Source of the DNA: Turritopsis dohrnii
Taxonomy: Eukaryota; Cnidaria; Hydrozoa; Anthoathecata; Oceaniidae
Direction: 5' to 3'
DNA: 64,000 nt
Assembly: GCA_027922465.2 (NCBI GenBank)
Contig: BQMF02000058.1
Coordinates: 868,001 to 932,000, forward strand
The position numbers and the translations under genes are program-made. The notes beneath the pieces were generated by a model. It was given only the letters and a program-made list of their open reading frames with translations. It was not told the origin of the DNA and searched no databases. The first letter of the stretch is position 1. Each line of letters starts with the position of its first letter. Below, piece after piece: positions 1 through 12,400 of this stretch.

Positions 1-1878
1 CAATATATACTTTCTTTTCAATATTATACTTCCTTTTTGAGAAATAGCCTTTTAGTTATTTTTTATAGTATAGTTTTGTATTCATTACACTCATTTTTGT
101 ACTTTTGATCGTTGAACGAATTATTATGCCTGGTGCATCTTTGTTTGAAAGTCTTTTCTGTAAAATCAATGCATACTTTCTATGAAATTCTTGAAGGTGA
201 CACGGTATATTTGTGGATGACGGACGAGGTTATAGGTAGGCTCTGATGCATGAAGCATTACTAGCAACAAAATCATAACTTAATGTAATCTTTTGAATTA
301 TACGCAACTCTCTGTTTTATTTTATTTTTTCTGTATCTAATCTGCTGAATGTGCTTCATTGCTAACAGGTATTTCATTATTCAGTGGTTTCTTATATACT
401 ATTCCTATAAAATGAAATGTGTCTTTTAGATTTGTGTTTCTCAGATTTTGCTTAGATAACATCCTATTTAAATTATTTTAATTATTGTTGGCAATCAAGA
501 GAAGATGCAACTATAAAAACTCGTTGCCTACAATTTTAATCAAATAAAATAATACTCAATTTTTGAGTTTTCATAATTTCTCTACAGTTAATCTTTTTAA
601 TGATAGACAAATCTTTTGTGTTATTTCAAAGCTACAGTGATAGTAGGCAGTAGTTAATTTTTATCACCTGTAATATACTTTGTAAATTTAAATTGTTGTT
701 CTGGCGTCTCAGTAAACAGGATTTTCTAGTATTCTGAATTCATGTAAAGTGTTGATTTGTTTAAATGATATGAGATTACTCAATTTTTTGTGTAACAGTA
801 AAGTGCTGTTAGGGGATATACAGTTTAAGGCAAAAAATCAACTTTATCTTATTAACATTGTGTGTTTTATGAATTATGTATAACATTAAATTTACTGATT
901 TTATACGGTATTTTGAACGCATTCTGAATGGTTTATTAAAAAATGAATATAGGCTGGTTTTACATAATCAGGTTTATTTTGCATTATCTATTTAAATCAA
1001 GTCCTTCATTTTGAATGTCTCTTTTGTCACTGATAAAGTTTTTGGAATAGTTTTATTGCAACAAAAAAACAACATAAAACAATATAACGTGCAGCACAGA
1101 GAAATAATTTAAGTTTCTTATTTTTTCAAAATGTGCTAACCCTATGGTAAAATTGAGACAACATCCTTATTTAAGTGATTTACTTTTTGAAACTTGTTAA
1201 TCTGTTTTGTTTTCTTGTTTGTAACCAATGTTGTGCTATATATAGGCCATCACAACTTCTATTCATGATCTTAATGAATTAAGTAATGGAGGTTTATTGT
1301 TTTGTTTAGAAAAGAAGTTTAAAAAATAAAATAAAATGAAAAGAACTTGCTGCTTCCTACTTTTTATTTTATTTATTGATTTCTAATCACAATCTGAGGT
1401 TTCATAAACAGAAAGCAAATGCTATTTTTTTTTTTCGTGTGATTTCTGGTTATAAAATTTCAAAGTTTTTGGAGATTTGTTCCTATTTCTATGGATTGGT
1501 GGTTTTTTATCTTAATAGATAAAGTCTTTGATTTTTTCAAACTAGTCTGAAAGGTAAAATTGATTAAAGTATTAATCAACCATCTTAACTACTTTTGAAC
1601 CTGATTAGATATGTATGAAAAGACTTTTTTCATTCTTTTCTTTGATCATATTTTTGAGTAGGTCTCATAAGGAAAGCTTCTGAAGACGAGAAGCTTAGAT
1701 AAAGCTTAAATTCTTCATTGCTGACCTATTTTTGTTTTTTGATTAACTCCTTTGTGAGTCAGATATATTTATCTGAAAGAATCAGTTGATATGTATATAT
1801 GTTATTTCATACTTTATATCTCAAACATGTTTGCTCTGGATTTCAACATTAATTTGACAAAGTTTTTCTCATTTTTTT
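1..1878. other. Upstream region and 5'-leader intron of the plexin gene
   Basis: No gene is recognised with confidence. The stretch is AT-rich with many stops in all frames. It ends in a polypyrimidine tract and an AG at 1879-1880, which looks like a splice acceptor 21 bases before the plexin ATG. At least one untranslated 5' exon should therefore lie upstream, inside or outside this window. One weak exon-like segment at about 152-233 is discussed in the findings. No promoter could be assigned. Confidence 0.5.
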
Positions 1879-1901
1879 AGGTGTTAATTAATCAGAAAAT
1901 C

Positions 1902-3453
1902 ATGATGGATAGCACTTTGAAATTTATTTTCATGTTAGTTTTTGCTGACACATTTATGGTTGTAATTGGTAATCTTCACAAGAAAGATCTCCCAGTAAAA
2001 ATACAAAACATTATTGCGAATGATAATAGCTTGTTTGTAGGTGCAACAAACACCATTTACAAACTTGATCATGATCTTAATATTCTAAAATCTGTTGTTA
2101 CTGGACCTAAGGAAGACAATCCATTTTGTGTTCCACTGAATAAGGAGAAGGTTTATTGTGAAAAACACAAAACTGTTCCAACTGATAATTACAATAAGAT
2201 TTTACTGATTCTTAAACAGCCAGCATCATTGTTAGCTTGTGGAACAATTTTTCGAGGGGTTTGTACATTTTATGATTGGAGCACTCTCCAAAACATTGCC
2301 GCTAACAATGCGACTTTTAGTAAATCTTTGGAAAAGATTCCTACTGCTAGTAGTAATCTTGAAGAGGCCAGTACTGTAGCATTTGTGAAGTATGGAAAGG
2401 AGGGACATGACATCCTTTTTAGTGCACGTACCATGGGACCAATGGAAATAAGTTTTCAGTCTAATTTTAAAAAATATTTGGATATTATACTTGCAAGAAG
2501 ACTTTATCCGGATCAAAAGTTTTTGGAACTTTACAAAGACATTAGAGGAAATGATTTTTTTGTAAGATATGATCAGGATTTATTTGAAAATGAGATAGCA
2601 ATGTATCCTGTCAATTATATTGCAGGATTTCCCTTTGGGGATTTTGTTTATTTCCTGACTGTTCAACCAGAAAGTTTATCATCTGACAAGTATCTTTCGA
2701 AAGTTATTCGAGTAAAAGCAGCCAATGACCAGTTTGGTAATTATGTGGAGCAAATACTATCATGTGAATCTGGTAGTACAAATTACAATGTACTTGTATC
2801 AGTCACAACCATCAATATAACTGCAGCAAATGCCAAATTTGTTCAAGACAGTACACCAGGTGATGTGGTTTTGTATGGTTTATTCAGCCAATCACCCACT
2901 GGGAATAATAAAAAGGATTTTAAAAATTTTGCTGTTTGTGTCTTCAAACTTAAATCCATCAACAGATACTTGGATGATACACTTACAAATTGCAAGGGTG
3001 AAAAACCAATTCTGGTATCCGATTTCAAAAAGTGCCCCAATAAGTGGCCACAGAATGTTTTCCTTGCTTCTGATGAAAAGATTTCTGGTACTATAGTACA
3101 TCTAATGAGCGGTAGACCACTTGGTTATATTTTTGGTTACCCACACAACAGAGGGATTGCATTGTACATTACATCAGTCAACATCATGTATGAGGTTGGT
3201 TATGTTTTTTGTCACCTTATTAATGATTAGATTAGACCAACGCAAAAAATAAATTTTACTATGGCTTCATTTGTTCATTTTTATAAGAATTTTAGATTTT
3301 ACATTTAATTATTTTCTCATTTAGTATGCTGTCAAAGACAATACTTTGTATAAATTTGGGGAAGTTATTCTGACAGAGAATTCCAAATCAATGTTTTCAC
3401 AAATTGTAATGGAGCCAAATGAAGAATATTTGTTTTTAAGATCATCTCATACT
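1902..3453 (+). CDS. PLXN: Plexin exons 1-2: signal peptide and Sema domain
   Basis: Exons 1902-3194 and 3325-3453. The first encodes a hydrophobic leader ([20 protein letters not shown]) followed by almost the whole Sema beta-propeller, including propeller-like stretches such as [15 protein letters not shown] and [15 protein letters not shown]. The second finishes the propeller with the typical last-blade pattern [20 protein letters not shown]. The donor of exon 1 is gttggt, a weak but GT-type site; the join is phase 0 and the alternative reading stops after 11 residues. Having most of a Sema domain in one exon is unusual beside the many small exons downstream. Confidence 0.92.
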
Positions 3454-6400
3454 GTATGTATTTAAAGCTTGGTTTCCATTTGATGCTAAATTCCTAAATT
3501 TCTCTCTGGAGCTAACTATAAATTGAGTGCAAAGATATTTTCACTTAAGGTTACCAGTTTACACTACACAATTCTTGTAAATTTTACTAAATTTTATTGA
3601 CAATAGTAAGTAAAATTTTTACTTTACTATTTTCAATAAAATCTATTTTTTTTTTCTGCAAATTTCTCTCCAAGTATTTCTATTTACATCACAATTTTGA
3701 AGGTTTTGGTTTTTTTTGTCATACAAACATGGAAATAACGTGACTTCTTCTGTGACTAATTCTTCTTGAAGTGATAAACTTTTTTGCCCACCATATTAAA
3801 AAAAATATTCAACTTCCTTGTAATAATGAGCAAATAGATCAGATTTTGATCTTTGACATAGAAATCTAAATGTCGGTATTCTTTGATAAAGCAGGCGGGA
3901 ACGCGCTAAGCGGGTTAAAATATCAAAGTTATTTGATATTTAAATTCTGGGTTTAAATTTGGCGCTAATTCGAGATAAAATTGAATGACTAGTGACTTAT
4001 CATCATTTCCGTTGCGCGTCAGAATTTATCTCTATTTGACTCACCTGTTTAACGCAAATTAGCACCTGATCGAAACTAAGCTTAACAGTATCTATTAACT
4101 CTTTTCTTTTGATATTCGTTACTTTAAAACTCAACTGATTCTTCTGCATGATTTTGATGACCTTTGTGACTCATGAACCAATAACATCAATTAATGTCAT
4201 CAATGGGTAGACATTTGTGACCGGTTGAGGGAAAAGGGACCATTCGATTTCTCAGTTATTTTGCCATTTAAACGCGTTTAAACACCCAAATAGCCGTTTA
4301 AACACTTTTTGTTCGAAAATAATGATGCGTTTAAACGGTAAAACTACAGACGTTTAAACGGTGTTGAAACGGCGTTTCAATTCACGTGCAAACGTCATTT
4401 AAACTCTTCTATGAGAACTTTTTAACAACGAAGAGAAAACTCTATGAGATTTAACGATTCGATTTCTTTTATAAGAATTCTTATCTTATTATAATAATCC
4501 GCGATTGTGCATACCACTTTTATTTTAGAGAGTGACATATTTAGTTTTAATTTACGGTCATCGTCCTCTTATGTGCGCGTAAAACCACGTAGAGGTGAGA
4601 GACACTTTTTTCACAATCATTCCAAAAGCACGTGGCATCATTTGACATCAGTTTTTTTATGATCACGGGGAATCATTACATTGCATCCCCAATCGAACGC
4701 GACGTTTTTGGGGAAATATCTTGAGAACCAATAGGGATAACTGACGTTTTTTAGGGTTCGCGATACGGGCGATGGGGTGACGTATCATTTGGGTCTAAAC
4801 TTTATTTGGTACTACGGATATGACGTCATCAAAATCTTTGATCGACGATATCTCTGCAACGGTTGGTCGTAGCGAAACGATCCCATACACTTTTTTGATC
4901 AGTTTTTCGAGCTCAACAACATGGGTACACTTTTGACTTGCGATTCTATGATTTATTTTTTCGTCACGGGGTACGTACACGGGAATGGTGGATTTGACCT
5001 AATGTTTTCGAAGTTAAGTTCGGTAAAAAGGTTTTACCCGGGATACTAGTAACTTAAAATTTCTTAAAACATTCGATTATAGGACACACTCGGTGTTCAT
5101 GGTCATAAACATTCGATTGAACTCTTTCTTTGATGATTTTTAGAATTCTTACGGCGTGAATTATTTTAAAATTCTTACGGCATAACTTACTCTTAAATTC
5201 TTACGCTTCGGTAAAGCATAATTCTAAAATATTTGAATTTCCGAACTTTTAGTTTAAACTCGTTTAAACTATCCGTTTAAACGCGTTTTAAATAAAAGTT
5301 TGGCGTTTAAACGCCACCTAAATTTTGTGTTTAAACGCAAGCATTAAAGAGTTTTAAACACCGTTGAAACGCTAGTTTAACTGCCGTTTTTACTATAGTT
5401 TAAATGCATTAAATAGGCGATTGGTCCCTTTTCCCTCAACTGGTCACATTTTATGCAGAATTTCTACATGTGGCTCAACAGTTTTATCCTTTCATATTAG
5501 TTTCCAAGAAATTTGTTATTGTTCAATTTATTATGACAACACATTTTTTGTTGAAGGGATGTTCTCTCACCTGAGGGAAGCACTTATTGAAATAATTTCA
5601 GTAGATACTGCAATAGTTGAAAAAGGTATTTTCTGTCTTGTAGCTAGTCAAATCTCAAGTGAAAGATTGTAGTAACCGAAAGTCGTGCAAAGATTGTCTA
5701 AGTGGTCCATCATGTGGATGGTGTACTTTAGAAAGGAAGTAAGAACATTGTTATTCTTATATTTATAAATTGGCCATGACTCTATTTCATATTTTCATAA
5801 ATGTAACAAAATCGATACTTAGATGTTCATACAAGTCTGAATGCAAAAATACTGATCTTCCGAATTATTATGTTGGTGAAGGTATTGAAAAATGTCCAAA
5901 TATAACATCCATAGAACCTGCTATATCATCCATTTCATCTCGTGCTAAGGTAAAATTGTCACATTGCTTAAATACCTGATATACGTTTTTCTTGTTTTCC
6001 TTCTTTCAGTTTTCCTCCTTTCGAAAATAATCCATAATGAATTTTCAGGTCAATTTACAATAATAAAGCATTTTCTATTTTGAATTTCAGATCAAGATGG
6101 TTACTTCTTTCACACCTGATGTTCCATTCGAATGTTCGGTGAATGGAAAATTTTATACTGTCATGAAAATTGATTCAACCATGTATGAATGTGCTGAGCT
6201 GGATTTTAATTTGTTAGATTTTAATTTCAATACAATGACCGGTAAATACCTCCCTAATTCATTCTAACAAGATATAATTCACGTGCTCAAAATTATTGAA
6301 TTATTATTGAATTTGATAGGTTGTACATCTGAAATAGATGAATGTACTAAATGTGAATGTGTTGTTTAAAATAACTTCTTCTATAGGGGCTGACCGTATT

Positions 6401-9400
6401 AATGTATCACTTGTTACAAAAATTGAGAAATTTGAAGTTGTTTCAACAAAAATCACAGTATATGACTGTTCCACTTTTACAATGTAAATACTTTTGATTT
6501 TATTGTTGATTGTTGTTAACGGTTAATGTTTTGGATCTTTATGTAGGTTGTAGTTGTGGGTTTGTTATCATTTTTTTGTCATTTTTTATTATTTTCTTCC
6601 AATAGCAAACTGTGGATGATGTTTAATTTAATCTCAAAATCATCCCATAGTAGTTGCTTGAATTTGATTCACTTAATGTCTAAACAGTACTTCTCTGCCA
6701 ATTTTAACATGAAAAACGCATTACTATGATTCCTTATAACTTACTGCCATTGTTATGTGCATTTCTTTTCTATTTGTTTATAGGTGTCAGTCGTGCATTT
6801 CTGGTCAGTTCAATTGTGGTTGGTGTTCCAAATGTGTCGACAATCAGAGTTCCTGCTCCAAGACATGGATTCCATATAAAGGTGTAAGTGAATTCATTTT
6901 CTCAAGAAAATTCAGCAAGTTGTAAGATGTGATTGTATGGGTTCATTGGAATAAAAAAGCAAGAAAGGAAAATGAAATGGATGAATAGAACATTGATTTA
7001 CCGATAATTAAAACTTTTAATTTCAGTTAAATGGAAATACACAACAATGCCCGAATATAGTGAGTCCAACTGCCATATATATTGCGAGTGGTAGCAATAA
7101 ACAGATCCAATTAAAAGGTGTCAATTTGCCAGCAGTCCAGGTATGAATGAAAAGAAGATATGGAGTGCTTGTTTTTGAAATTTCAATATAAAAAATACTG
7201 TTAACTGCAAAACTTTTCTTATAGCCTGGTTTTGATTACAAGTGTATCATTAAGAACGATCAGAAGATTGTTGCTGATGTTCCTGCAACAAAAGTTGACC
7301 AGAATCAGTTATTATGTCAGGCAGCACCTGTAAGTTAGTCATGGTTATAGAATTTTATGTGTAATTCTTGTTTTACACCTGAAATGAATAAAATGGAAAG
7401 TACTTGCTTCACACACCTTGAAATGTATAATGTTTTCTGTTGTGAACCATTTTTCTTAGTTTTCTTACCAAGAACAAGTCAGTTCAATTAATTCTACGAT
7501 TGTCATTAAATATGGCAATACAGTTATTGATAGCAGCTCTATCAGAGGTATGTATTATTATTATTATTATTTTTACGGCTTTAATTTCGAAAAGGATGTG
7601 TCGAAATACGACGCGTTCCCGTGTGAGAACCCCGTGACGAAAATTTCAATTACGGAATCAGGACTGGAAAATGTACCCATGTTACCCATGGCTATAATTT
7701 CGAAAAGGATGTGCCGAAAATAGGTGACCAAAAATTAAATCACAAAATCGTGACTGGAAAGTGTTCCCATGTTGTAGAGCTCGAAAAGCTGAGCAAAAAA
7801 ATGTATGGGATCGTTTCGCTACGACCAACCGTTGCGGAGATATCGCCGTTCAAAGATTTTGATGACGTCATATCCGCAGTACCAAATAAAATTTAGGACC
7901 AAATGTTGCGTCGCTCCATCACCCGTGTCACCGACCCTAAAAAACGTCAGTTATCCCTATTGGTTCTCGAGATATTTCCCCAAAAACGTCGCGTTCGATT
8001 GGGGATGCAATGCAATGGTTCCCCGTGATCATTAAAAAATCTGACGTCAAATGATGCCACGTGCTATTATACTAATTGTGAATGTGTCTTGCGTGGTCGA
8101 ACTGCCGCTATATGACCACGATTAAGAAGATTTTGACCATCAAAAAAACAAAAACAAAACACTCTCTAAGTTAAATGTGTTACACACGATTGCGAATTAG
8201 TATAAGTAATTTCCGTAATAAGGTTTGATGGCCAAATCAAGACAAAAATTAAAAAGAGACTAAAAGTTAAGTATACCTAAAATTAAAGTCGTTAAATATC
8301 GTTAAATACTAAAAACGAAAAATGTCGATGTGGAAACTGCGACAGCCAGAGATACTAGTAGACAAAGTACAGAATAGAACCACTCGTAAGAGGCATACTT
8401 AAGTCTGCTAAGTGATGAAATATAGAGTATGAAAAAGTCAACAAGAAAGCACTAAGAATATAATGTAAGAAAGAAAGATGTATATATAGAAAAAAAATAC
8501 TAATGTAAATATTCATTAAGCCTAGCTTTAAATATGCCAAGACTATCAGAATTTCGTATTGTGGTAGGAAGCTCGTTAAAATATTTTCCTCCAATAAAAT
8601 AAAAACTCTTTTTTGCCAATTCAAGCTTCACTCTAGGCAGTTTTACTGAAACATTGTTGTTCCTTGTGTTGATTTCGCCTGACAAAACTTCAAAGAAGAA
8701 GTTGACCCAAAAAACAAAACTTATGTTGATAATTATCATGATTGTATTTAGTTTTAATGTACAAATGTCACATTAATCTCGACGATTGTACAATCTGCTT
8801 GCAGTCACCCTCAGAATGGAAGTGTGGTTGGTGCCTATCAACAGCCAGGTGTGAAGTCCAAGACCAGTGTATAGACAAAAATAGATGGTCGGATCAAATC
8901 TGCCCAAAACCTGTTATAAGAAGGGTAAGATGTTTAAAGTATTGTTTTCTAAATGTTTTTGTGCTCTTTAGACAGCTTTATCAAAGTATAGTAAAGTGAT
9001 GGTTTAAAGGGAAATCATAACCTTATAATTTTGAATAATTTATGTAATTTCATCTGTATTTTTCAACAGTTTATCCATATTTATCCACAATTCAAACAAA
9101 TTAATGGATAAATTTTTCAGAGATTTTGTTCTATTTCTTAATTATTTCCAGTATTATTATGTTAGCTTTTAACGTATATTTAAGTTCTCTGCAATGAATC
9201 AAAAAACAGTATATAAATAATGGAACAGAATTATATGCTGTGATTAAGCAAGGCCTAGAAATTTCTACAAAAAAATGTGAAATACTTACTAAAAACATGA
9301 AATTGTATTTCAGATGATGGTTTATAGATAAATTGATCAGTAATACCGATGTTTTGAACAAATTTTTCTATTTTCTTAACAGTATTTATGGATAAATTTA

Positions 9401-12400
9401 TCAAGGTTATGATTTCCCTCAAACCATTACATATGAAGAAATATGTTTCATTAGGACACTTCAATGAAATGTTCTGGCATTCCAGAATACAAATTGATCG
9501 TAAATGCATTTTGGGAATATTAATTTTTGTTTCCTGAGGAAATTTTTCGAAACAGCTGCTTTTAAAAACACCAATGCTATGATATAAGAAAGTTTTGTAT
9601 AAAAATATAGTTTATAAAATAATGCAAAGAAATCATTCATTTTACATGAAAGAAATTGACGAACCTTGTACAAATAAATAGAATTAGGCTTGGCTTGAAG
9701 AAAAAGATTTTGATAGCGAATTACTGAGAAAAGTAATCAAAGGATTTTCTGACAAAAACAAAACTGATGTAAATATAACAGCACTAAGTGTGATGTAACA
9801 AATTTCTTGTTGTTGTCATACAATCATTTAAGTTTCATATCGTGCCTTAGGATTTTTGTTTACGATGATAGCAAACTAAGAATATAATTTGAACATACCT
9901 ATCATTTCTTTTGTATTATTAGTTTGAACCGACAGCAACCACGATAAATGGAAGGACACAAATATCTATGCATGGTAGTGACCTTGGTTTAACTGCAGCT
10001 AACGTCAATGTTACTGTTGCTGATCAAGTTTGTGCTATTGAAACTCCAAAAACGTCACAGAAGTAAGTTACATCAATGAGTATGTTGCTGATTAGCTATT
10101 ACTTTTTACAAAGAACGCCCTAGAAAGAACGTTATTTGGAAAATAAAAAAATCATGGAATTTTAGAGCATTCTTTTTTGTCCATATTTCTAAAATTTAAA
10201 GAACGCCTCCCTCTTTTAAACACTCCAAAAAAACGATCGGGCGTTTATTCGAAGCATTACGGTATCTACAAGTGCTTCTATTTGTATCCGTCTTGGTTAA
10301 ATCTGAACATGAACAAACCTTCATCCTATTGTTTTTCTTAGAATTATTTGTAATATAACAGCTGGATCAGTTCCAACTAGTGGTTATGTAGTTATTACTG
10401 TGAAAGCATCCAACTCAAGAATTTTGACTGGGCAATCTAGGGGAAAATTTTTCATTATGGTATAAAAAGTTTTTAGTTTATTTTGAATGGAGTTTAAGAA
10501 ATTGCTCAAAATATTGAGACGTGTAAATTTTATTATAAGTGTTACTGATTTTTCAGTTTTATCGATTTTTGATTTAGGAGCCAACTGTAACATCATTTGA
10601 ACCCATAAAGGGTCCTTGCTCAGGTGGCACAAATGTTACTTTATTTGGAAGACATCTCAACGTTGGTAACAAAGTTAAAATTAGTATCAGTGGAACTGAT
10701 TGTGAACTTAATAATGAGCCAAGGTAATGTCTTATAATTTATCACTAATGATTATGGACAGCTGGAGCTCATTATGTATATTTCTTGCAGGAGATCAACT
10801 TCATTATCGTGTCTAACGAAAGCTGTTTTGTGCAATTCAGAAAGACGAAGAAAAAGAAGGGCTTTGAATGGTGATGTAATTGTTGATATTGACGGACATC
10901 TTGTGTATAGTCCAGCAGATTTAAAATTTGAATATGTACACAATCCAATAATCACGAGTCTTTCTACAACAAAAGGTCTTGTCGAAATAAAAACATTTGC
11001 AAGGTAAACTCATAAAAATAATAATACTGATTTTTATTTGCTTTTAACAATTTTAACCAGTGCTTATTCCCATTTTAGCGGTGGACAAATTTTCAGGGTC
11101 ATTGGTCATGATTTGGATATTATTCAGAATCCTAAAATGACGTTTACCATTCCAAATTTGAAATTAAGAAAAAAAGTGGTAATGTTGTATTAGGTTTCTG
11201 ATGAAACAACTTGATCAAAATACATTTTTAACAAGGTTATTATGTTGTTTTTTTTCCAGGACTGCATATATAATGCTAGTACCAAACAGCAGCCGCAACT
11301 GCTTTGTTTGGCACCAAATATTTCAAGTGCGATGAAGAATAATAAAGAAATCCAAGTCATGCTTGGCTTCGAAATGAACAACGTTGCAAGTGTTAGATTT
11401 TTCAAAAACATTACCGTTGTAGCGGATCCTGTGTTTTATACATTCGGGGAAGATAATATACGGGTAGTTAAAACAGAAGATTTGATATTAATGGTAAGAA
11501 ATTTAATTCTCTATGATTCTGTTCTTTTTAGACTCACTAATACTAAGTGTAAAACTGAACAATTTGAATGAAACGTTTACTATGTTTTTGGTTTTAGGGG
11601 TCAGGTTTATCAGTTTTGGCAAAAAGTGACGTCAAAGTTCAAGTTGGCAAACTGCCATGTATTGTAACAGATATGGATGAAGTAAGATATCCCAATATGA
11701 TGCTTGTATATTGGGTTTCTGCGAAAGCAAGAAATACATTAAAACCGGCTTTGTTTTTTTTCTTTTTCTTCTTCTTTTCCTTACTGTCCAAACGTAGCGT
11801 TTTTTTGAAAATTCATGACACGGTGCTTCAGTTTCATGTAAACGCACGCATGTCAGCGGGAAGAAACCCTTTTAGATTTACACAAGTCTATTTTTAAGTT
11901 GAAAAACGAAAATAATAGAAGAAACTTATGAAAAATTAAGAAATTCTCAACGTTTTGTAAACAGAAGAGTCAAAAAGGTATATATTTTTCTTGAGATTCT
12001 TTAAGCCTAAAAACAAAGCATCCTTGTTTGTTTCGTATATGGGCTGTTATGCTTTTTAAGATGTGGATACTTAAGCTCAGCTCAGTTTCCTCTTCAGCTC
12101 CAACATCAAAAATGTGTGTCTACTCTCTGCACCACTTACTTTTAATGTTAGATGTTCAATGTTTTAATGTTTTTAATATTTATTGTTTGATCAGTTTTTA
12201 AGTTATACACTGTCACTAATGTCCCTTATTTTGAATGGCTTTCCTAATCACAACTAGAAGCCATTAGGCTTGAACAATTTCCACATCAGCCCTTGAGAAA
12301 ATTGCTTTAGGCTAATTTTCAAGATATCTGAATGACTTGTACACTGACTAATAATTTGATACAGTCTGGAATTCATCAAATAACTCCCTTCTTTAATTTA

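Noticed and set aside
2232..3101. Several minus- and plus-strand frames inside the Sema exon
   Set aside because: Alternative frames of the conserved Sema coding sequence.
11616..11897. Plus-strand frame running past the plexin exon
   Set aside because: It begins in exon 11598-11681 and then runs into a T-rich intron; the GT at 11682 ends the exon.
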